Below are positions 58,927 to 64,000 of a stretch of 64,000 nucleotides of DNA, in pieces. How positions within the stretch are numbered: the stretch's first letter is position 1; every line of letters starts with the position of its first letter. Under the pieces are notes generated by a model. It searched no databases. It was not told the DNA's origin and saw only the letters and a program-made list of their open reading frames with translations. The translations under genes were made by a program, and so were the position numbers. Source of the DNA: Hirsutella rhossiliensis. Its lineage: Eukaryota > Ascomycota > Sordariomycetes > Hypocreales > Ophiocordycipitaceae. Where the stretch lies: contig NW_025408669.1 in assembly GCF_020360975.1 (NCBI RefSeq), positions 3,224,001 to 3,288,000 of the forward strand, written 5' to 3'.

Positions 58927-60796
58927 CGGAGAAAGCACAAGACTTCAAGAAGAAGGAAATGGAGAAATCGTCCGACTCCTCCGTTAAAGGCACAGCGTTT
59001 GCCGGTCTTCTACCAGCTCCTGACAACACACCGCCTCCCTCAACACCTCCATCAACCAGTTTCTCGACGGGAAAGGCAGTCTACCCGCTGTATGACTCCT
59101 TTATCCTTGATTCCGGATCAGACACACACATTTGCAACAACCGATCCCGTTTTCTTGACTACACCGCCCTGCAGAGCCAGAAGAGCTCTTTGCAGGCGAT
59201 AGTCAACTTCAGATCCTTGGCTACGGCACAGTCCGTATGAAGCTTGAAGAAGGAGGACTTTTCAGCTCAACGAAGTTGCCTTCGTGCCAAAATTCCACAC
59301 CAACATCGCATCCTCGACCGCTTTCTTGCGAAGGGATACAACTGGAATCCACTATCTGGACGCGTCTCTAAAGACGATCAGATTATATTTCATACGAAAC
59401 GCCGCTTTCGTCAACCGGTCATCGAGTTCAACCCGATTAAGGAGGACTCTCACGCCTCCAATTTCACATCTTCATCTGCACCTCGCACAGTGAAAACAGC
59501 AGATGCTACGCTTTGGCATAAGCGCCTAGGTCACTTGAACGCTCAAGCCCTAGAGCATCTTGTTGAGAACACGACGGGTTCGAAGATCAAAGGCCCAGTT
59601 ACCATCGATTGCACCGCGTGTTCCCTTGGGAAGGGAAAGAAGGTCGTCTCTCGCCGAACCCCTCAAAACCGAGCCCCAGACCATTCTGGAGAATCTACGT
59701 TGATATCTTCAGTATGAACACCTCATTCAACGGCAAGGAAGCTGTTCTTCTTATCAAAGATGAATTTACAAGCATGATCTTCATCTACCTTCTGAATGAC
59801 GCGACACAAGGGTCCGTTATGACTGCTTTGAGAAACCACGAGGCAATGGTTCAACGCCAATGGAATCTCAACATTTGCATTATCCACCGTGATAACGATC
59901 GTTCTCTTCAGAGTGCGTATGAGAGCTGGATCGAGGAAAAGGGGATTCAAGATGAACCTTCTGCCCCTTACACTCCCGCTCAAAACGGTTCTGCAGAGCG
60001 ATCTGGGGGGGTAATATCTGCCCAGGCCAGAACAATGGGAATTGATGCCAATTTACCATCTGATCTTTGGCCAGAGACTTGGAAAGCAGCAGTGTTTTTG
60101 CACAACAGATCGCCCATGCAGAACCACAGCTTCGAACGCCTTTCCAGCTGCTTCATCAGTGGCTGCGAGACAACAACAGAGACATAGGCTACCAGCAAGA
60201 CCAGCCTGACATCACGTTTCTCAAGGCATACGGCTGCAGAGCCTATCCTTGACACCCCAGGCCCTTCAGAACAGACAGAAGAAGGACCTAAAGACCGACC
60301 CTCACACAGAAATCGGTTATCTCGTTGGATATGATTCCACGAACATTTTCAGGATCTGGATTCCGTCCACATCAGAAGTCCGAAGGGTCCGAGATGTGAC
60401 CTTCAATGAAAGCATCTTCTATGACGGAAATGATCAGCCACCAGAACCTATCCCACAGCGCGTGGAAGTACAGCTTCCAGCCCACATCGAGGACGAGTCG
60501 GATTACGAGGAAATCCCCACTCAAATCGATGAACCTGAACCTGACCCCGTTGAGCAATCTCCTCAACCTCAGACCAAGGAGACGCCACCACGATTGTGGT
60601 ACAACCCGAACCATCTGATCATGAGGACTCGGATGATCAGGATGAGTTTCATGACATTCAGCACCCATATCCGACACGGACCCCGGTCCGAGTGACTCAG
60701 CCACGGCGCTCAGCCCGCTCACCAAAGCTCTGCCAGGCCAGAAATTTGCTACTTTCGTCAAACAACTCGGTCTCGTCGATATCTCTACGTTGCTAG
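58923..60796 (+). pseudogene. copia-E protease and integrase; no RT follows
   Basis: Protease: FILDSGSDTHICNN with the DSG catalytic triplet at about 59103-59145. Integrase: GAG-pre-integrase zinc region LWHKRLGHLNAQALEHL and CTACSLGKGK (about 59510-59640), then the core with Asp in RIYVDIFSMN, Asp in IIHRDNDRSL and Glu in NGSAERSGGV (59690-60010), and the copia tail FLKAYGCRAYP, GYLVGYDSTNIFRIWIP. Frames change near 59240, 59660 and 60180. The protein text ends in an acidic, Pro-rich linker (about 60440-60700), where reverse transcriptase would normally begin; instead stops and the 3' LTR follow within about 80 bp. So the element could only have moved with RT supplied in trans, or was deleted in place. 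Confidence 0.8.
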
Positions 60797-60855
60797 GGAT
60801 CTAGTTTCTTTCTTCAGTTTGCACTGCCCACTAGCCAGCACAACCTGGGGGGGTA

Positions 60856-61124
60856 TGTCACACATAGGATATCAGCCTCCAACAGTCTGACCCCTATTCG
60901 CACAGTCCGTTTCCACATTTCCCACAGAAACTTCTAGGAGGCATCATCAACGCATCAGTGGCTTCCAGATGATCCGATCAGATGCTTCCATTCACTACCA
61001 TTCCCTTCCATTCTCATATTCAGGCAGTCTATAAAGATCTCGCCTCTTTCCCACCTTAGATAGCAGAATCAAGAGTCTTCCAGTCCCTGATCTTTATGCC
61101 CACTTGCTCATCCTCCGTGCGATA
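60856..61124 (+). repeat. copia-E 3' LTR (about 269 bp)
   Basis: Begins TGTCACACATAGGATATC (or two bases earlier, TATG). It contains a TATAAAG box at 61030-61036 and ends GTGCGATA before CTAGGGTTAAGG. Confidence 0.8.
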
Positions 61125-62180
61125 CTAGGGTTAAGGGGAGGTCCTAATAGCTTTATCGCTAAGTCTAGGTAAGTAAGGTCTAGGCCGGCCTACTTATAGC
61201 GGGGCTAGACTACTAGTATATTTATAAGCGCTTTTAAAAGCGCTAATTAGCTAATTAATAAGTAAGTTAGTATAGTTTACTAGTCCGACTAAAAATTAAT
61301 TATACCCTTAACTAGATTTAAACCGACTTTAGCCTTATAGCTAGTAGTCCTCCTAAGTATATCACTACTATACTATAAGGGTCCTCTACTACTATTCTAT
61401 AATTTATTAAAGTATAAGGGATAGCAGCTTAAATTTAGCGTTATTAAAGTATATAATTAAACCTACTTACTATCTCCTTAGTATTAATACTTAAGTAGAT
61501 TACTTCTTTAAATATATTTAAAGTATATTAAGCTACTTACTATTAATTAAAACTACCTAGCTATAATCTCTAGGCCTATAATAAGATAAGTATATATACC
61601 TATCTTAATCTCTTAAGCTAGCGTATCGGTCTTATTAGTCTTACTATTAATAAATATATATCTTATACTTAGGAGCCCTTAGATTTTAATATATTACTCC
61701 TATTTAATTCGATTTAAAGGGATAATAATAAAGCCTATCCTACCGCGATAAAATAATAGTACTACTTAGAATATAATACTCTTACTAAAAGATATCTTAG
61801 CTACTAATAAAAGGTCTTCCCTTTTAAGTACTAAATACTATATAGTATCTACCTACTTTTAATAGGGCTTAAATAGATAAAGATAGTATTCTAGGCCTAC
61901 TTAAATAATACCCTTTTATACCTCCTTTAGCACGTCTCTTACCCTTTCGACTAGTAGCTATATAGCTATTATACTAGTAGTTCCTAAGGATACCTTTTTA
62001 ATATTATAAACCTTAACTTACTAACTAACGTAAAAACCTTTAAAAGACTAGTAATTTACCGTTATAAACCTCCTTCTTAATTAAGATTAGTATCTTCCTA
62101 AAATAGTAATTATATTAAGGGCCTATATATAAAATTATTATATTAAACTTAGTACTCTATTTAGTCGTAAGCTATTTAAT
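61125..62180. other. RIPed DNA with a tRNA-like relic
   Basis: RIP-type sequence resumes immediately after copia-E. No transposon domain is legible. A tRNA-like fold at 61305-61381 is listed separately. Confidence 0.5.
61305..61381 (-). pseudogene. tRNA-like relic or tRNA-derived SINE head, RIPed
   Basis: On the minus strand 77 bases have an A-box-like TAGTATAGTAG (the RIP form of TGGTGTAGTGG), a B-box-like GGTTTAAATCT (from GGTTCGAATCC), and ends CCCTTA...TAAGGG that pair as an acceptor stem. The anticodon arm pairs poorly, so no isotype is given. It may be a mutated tRNA gene copy or the head of a SINE; chance is possible. Confidence 0.35.
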
Positions 62181-63207
62181 AGGTTTTTTTTAGTAAACTA
62201 GTTCTCTAGTAAATATTACGAAGTATACTATTTATTTAATTAGGATAACGAATAAAGGAGGCTATCCTAAACCTTATAGCGTAGACGAGTATTTCTAGCT
62301 TACTCTAGGAAATAGCTTTACGCTAGACTATATAACCTATAATCTTTACTTAAAGAGCATAGTAAAGTATACTTCTAAATAGCTTCGATACCTTTAAACG
62401 TAATATAGACTATACTAAGAACTCTATAAAGCTATCTACGTTCGATAGCCGCTTATTAATACTTAGCTAAAAAGTATTAGTAAATCGTCTAAGGACGCCT
62501 TAGATCGCTAAGCTACTATTACTACTTTTACTTCTAGTAAACTATATTCCCTCTATAAGGATCCTAAGACTAGGAAATTATTATAAATACTTAATCCGGT
62601 ATATAAGCCGCCGAATAGTAATCGCATAGCCTTATTTCTTAACTCGGTCTACCTAGAATATCGGCAACGAGTTAAGGATCTTTTAGACGAGGCTCCGTAC
62701 CTTAACGTTATATTCGATGCCTCGGAGGATTTCTTAAGCAATCGAATTATAAATATATCTATTAAGATTCCTAACTTAATCGCATTCTATTAGTCGACTA
62801 TTAATACTAACGATTATAACTATATAGCACTAACGACCTTAAGCCTTATTAAGCTAATCCTTATCGATATATTCGGGGGCGAATTCTCGCGGGTAAATAC
62901 TATATATATAGATATATATAGCATAATAAGAAAGCTCTATCGAGAGATAAAGGCACTGCTAGAGTTTAGCCACTACCTCTATATCCTCTACGACTCCCAC
63001 GGGCTTTAACTGCTTATTAAGGATATCGTAGAGTCGAAGCAATAGATGCCGGTTATAGGGAAGGCTACTTTCCTTATTAATTTCTTTGAGAAAGCTAAAA
63101 TGCAATTATCTAGGCTCCGGGTTTATCAATAGGAATGCTACACTCGACGCAAAGCGTTTATCACCTCTGCGATCACTCGGTAGGGAACACAGCTTACTGC
63201 TGTAAAG
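62180..63207 (+). pseudogene. hAT transposase fragment (DUF659 type), RIPed, 3'-truncated
   Basis: Plus-strand text with RIP stops tolerated shows NVIFDASEDFLSNRIINISI, FSRVNTIYIDIYSIIRKLYR, LLEFSHYLYILYDSHGL, LIKDIVESKQ, FLINFFEKAKMQLSRLRVYQ and AFITSAITRWGTQLTAV. This order matches fungal hAT transposases annotated with DUF659. Mutation is dense on the left and fades to the right (CA/TG reappear after about 63080). The protein is cut off mid-domain at about 63207, where minus-strand toxin-gene sequence begins. No TIR or 8-bp duplication is visible at the junction, so this looks like a rearrangement point. Confidence 0.72.
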
Positions 63208-64000
63208 TTAGATGCATTTAAATCGATCATGTTTGGCGTAGGATGGATACGGTATACCCATCCATCTTTATTCGTCCCACCGTGATAGAGCCCAGTAGCG
63301 TAGACCGTTGCCACGCCAAACGACCTCGTGGTCGAGGTGTATCTGGTGGCAATGTTCTTGTCCGCCGCTTCGTGGTGCGCCTTCAGGCTGTAAGATTGAT
63401 TCGTAGTTTCTCCTGCGAATCGGGGGGGGATTCCACCAAGTGCTTGGATCTCTTCCGGCGAGCGGGAGTCGCCTCTGTAGACAGTGAGGGGCTTCTCCGG
63501 CGACCTGGGGTTCGGGACCGTCGTCGAGGAAGTTTCTGTTGGCCCAACCGAGGTAGGCGTCGTTTCGGAGATTCCAAGTGTGCGGCGGACTTCCTCGGAG
63601 AATGCATAACGGAGTGCAAGGTCGGAAAGTTGTTGAGGCTGATAACATTCACGATCTTCGTCCTATAGTCACCGACCATCAGCACCGCGCTGGCAGCCAC
63701 TGGCGTTTGATTATCCACGGGAAGCCGCTCACCGGGATTTTGTCAGTGTTGCGGGTAGGGAGTCCAAGTTTCTGGCGTTCTTTCTCGGGAACTCCATATG
63801 CTTGAAGACGACGGTTCAAGGGCAGTTTGCCATAACAAAGTCGCTATGGTGAGTAGCCGCATTAGCATGTCGCGTCATGAGATTTAGCAATTAGGACAAG
63901 CCACTTACTCCGTCCTCAAGTTTCTCATAGATTTGCTTTTGTTTGGGCTGTGCGGAAGGGCCGCCCGGGAAAACAATGTCCTGTTAAACTTACATCAGCC
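63208..64000 (-). pseudogene. Heat-labile-enterotoxin-alpha-like ADP-ribosyltransferase gene, truncated at 3' end by transposon DNA
   Basis: Minus-strand exons: 63909-63980, 63733-63843 (37 codons) and about 63208-63662, with GT-AG introns 63844-63908 (65 bp, GTAAGT...CCATAG) and 63663-63732 (70 bp, GTGAGC...CTATAG, branch-like GCTGAT). A 3' splice site ending TTTAACAG at 63981 indicates another intron running off the window. All three exons are in phase. The last exon holds the NAD-binding block VYRGDSRSPEEI (the Arg conserved in the family) and the TSTTRSF block equivalent to the S-T-S motif, then GWVY and PNMIDLNAS. The frame then enters the hAT fragment, before the region where the family's catalytic E-x-E glutamates lie, so this copy lacks its catalytic Glu. 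The family transfers ADP-ribose to host proteins and is typically secreted. A signal peptide would be outside the window. Upstream exons carry no domain I recognise and could belong to a different gene model. Confidence 0.7.

Larger units (their letters stand above)
57782..61124 (+). mobile_element. copia-E: un-RIPed Ty1/copia element lacking RT and RNase H, 5' LTR truncated
   Basis: The 74 bp at 57782-57855 equal the last 74 bp of the 3' LTR (61051-61124) and are followed by a primer-binding site. The 3' LTR runs from about 60856 (TGTCACACATAGG, after the purine run CTGGGGGGG) to 61124, about 269 bp. The plus-strand internal region of only 3.0 kb carries gag, zinc motif, protease and integrase, then ends directly at the 3' LTR: no reverse transcriptase or RNase H. 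Composition is normal, so insertion was after RIP of the surroundings, or this copy escaped RIP. The left end of the 5' LTR is missing, so no target duplication can be shown. Confidence 0.85.

Noticed and set aside
9690..63207. Starship (giant transposon with a DUF3435 tyrosine recombinase) considered as an explanation for the accessory region
   Set aside because: No captain-like recombinase frame was recognised at either edge; all recognised units are ordinary transposons.
63243..63668. 141-codon plus-strand ORF and two minus-strand shadow ORFs over the toxin exon
   Set aside because: They are alternative frames of the exon that carries the YRGD and STT blocks; that frame lacks an ATG here because it is an internal exon.

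Overview
The window looks like repeat-rich, heterochromatin-like DNA from a filamentous ascomycete. The evidence is a 41-kb block saturated with repeat-induced point mutation (RIP), the mix of Ty1/copia, Ty3/gypsy, Tad1-like LINE, pogo/Fot1 and hAT elements, short GT-AG introns of 65-70 bp, and a fragment of a fungal heat-labile-enterotoxin-alpha-like gene. That toxin family is most familiar from Hypocreales, so a Hypocreales-type Sordariomycete is my best guess (inference). Almost everything recognisable is a transposon or its relic. Only one long intact non-transposon reading frame was found: a minus-strand Myb/SANT-like protein at 5770-7146.

Layout. (1) 1-785: worn transposase remnant. (2) 786-5754: a clean three-deep nest. 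A 291-bp solo LTR (GTTAC duplications) is split by a 4.66-kb hAT element (8-bp TCGGTGGA duplications), whose transposase frame is split by a 1.85-kb pogo/Fot1 element (TA duplications, 44-bp perfect inverted repeats). (3) 5770-9680: the Myb-like gene, one doubtful ORF, and normal-composition DNA with no convincing gene. (4) 9690-10592 and 16770-57780: RIP-destroyed DNA in which CA and TG are almost absent. ATG is therefore absent too, which is why conventional ORF finding returns almost nothing here. (5) 10593-16764: a complete, un-RIPed copia element (199-bp LTRs, GTATT duplications, minus strand) that jumped into already mutated DNA.

Inside the RIP block the layers can be read from LTR pairs and target duplications: gypsy-1 (16783-31404, CTATA); gypsy-2 nested in its gag (23245-30425, ATAAA); a 568-bp copia solo LTR nested in its LTR (16792-17359, AAGGG); two copia bodies in series (copia-B about 33950-37207, copia-C 37208-42329); a Tad1-like LINE (about 44860-47360); a second 568-bp solo LTR (48925-49492, AAACT); and copia-D (51215-57552, AAACT). 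A reading frame of unknown family, broken mainly by RIP-type stops, runs through about 47570-51200 around that second solo LTR.

Right edge. 57782-61124 is an un-RIPed copia (copia-E) that carries gag, protease and integrase but no reverse transcriptase or RNase H, and has a half-tRNA-type primer site. RIPed DNA then resumes (61125-63200) with a tRNA-like relic and a DUF659-type hAT fragment. This runs straight into a truncated minus-strand ADP-ribosyltransferase (enterotoxin-alpha-like) gene that leaves the window at 64000. No cooperating gene cluster is seen; the interest lies in insertion order, the RIP contrasts and the broken toxin gene.
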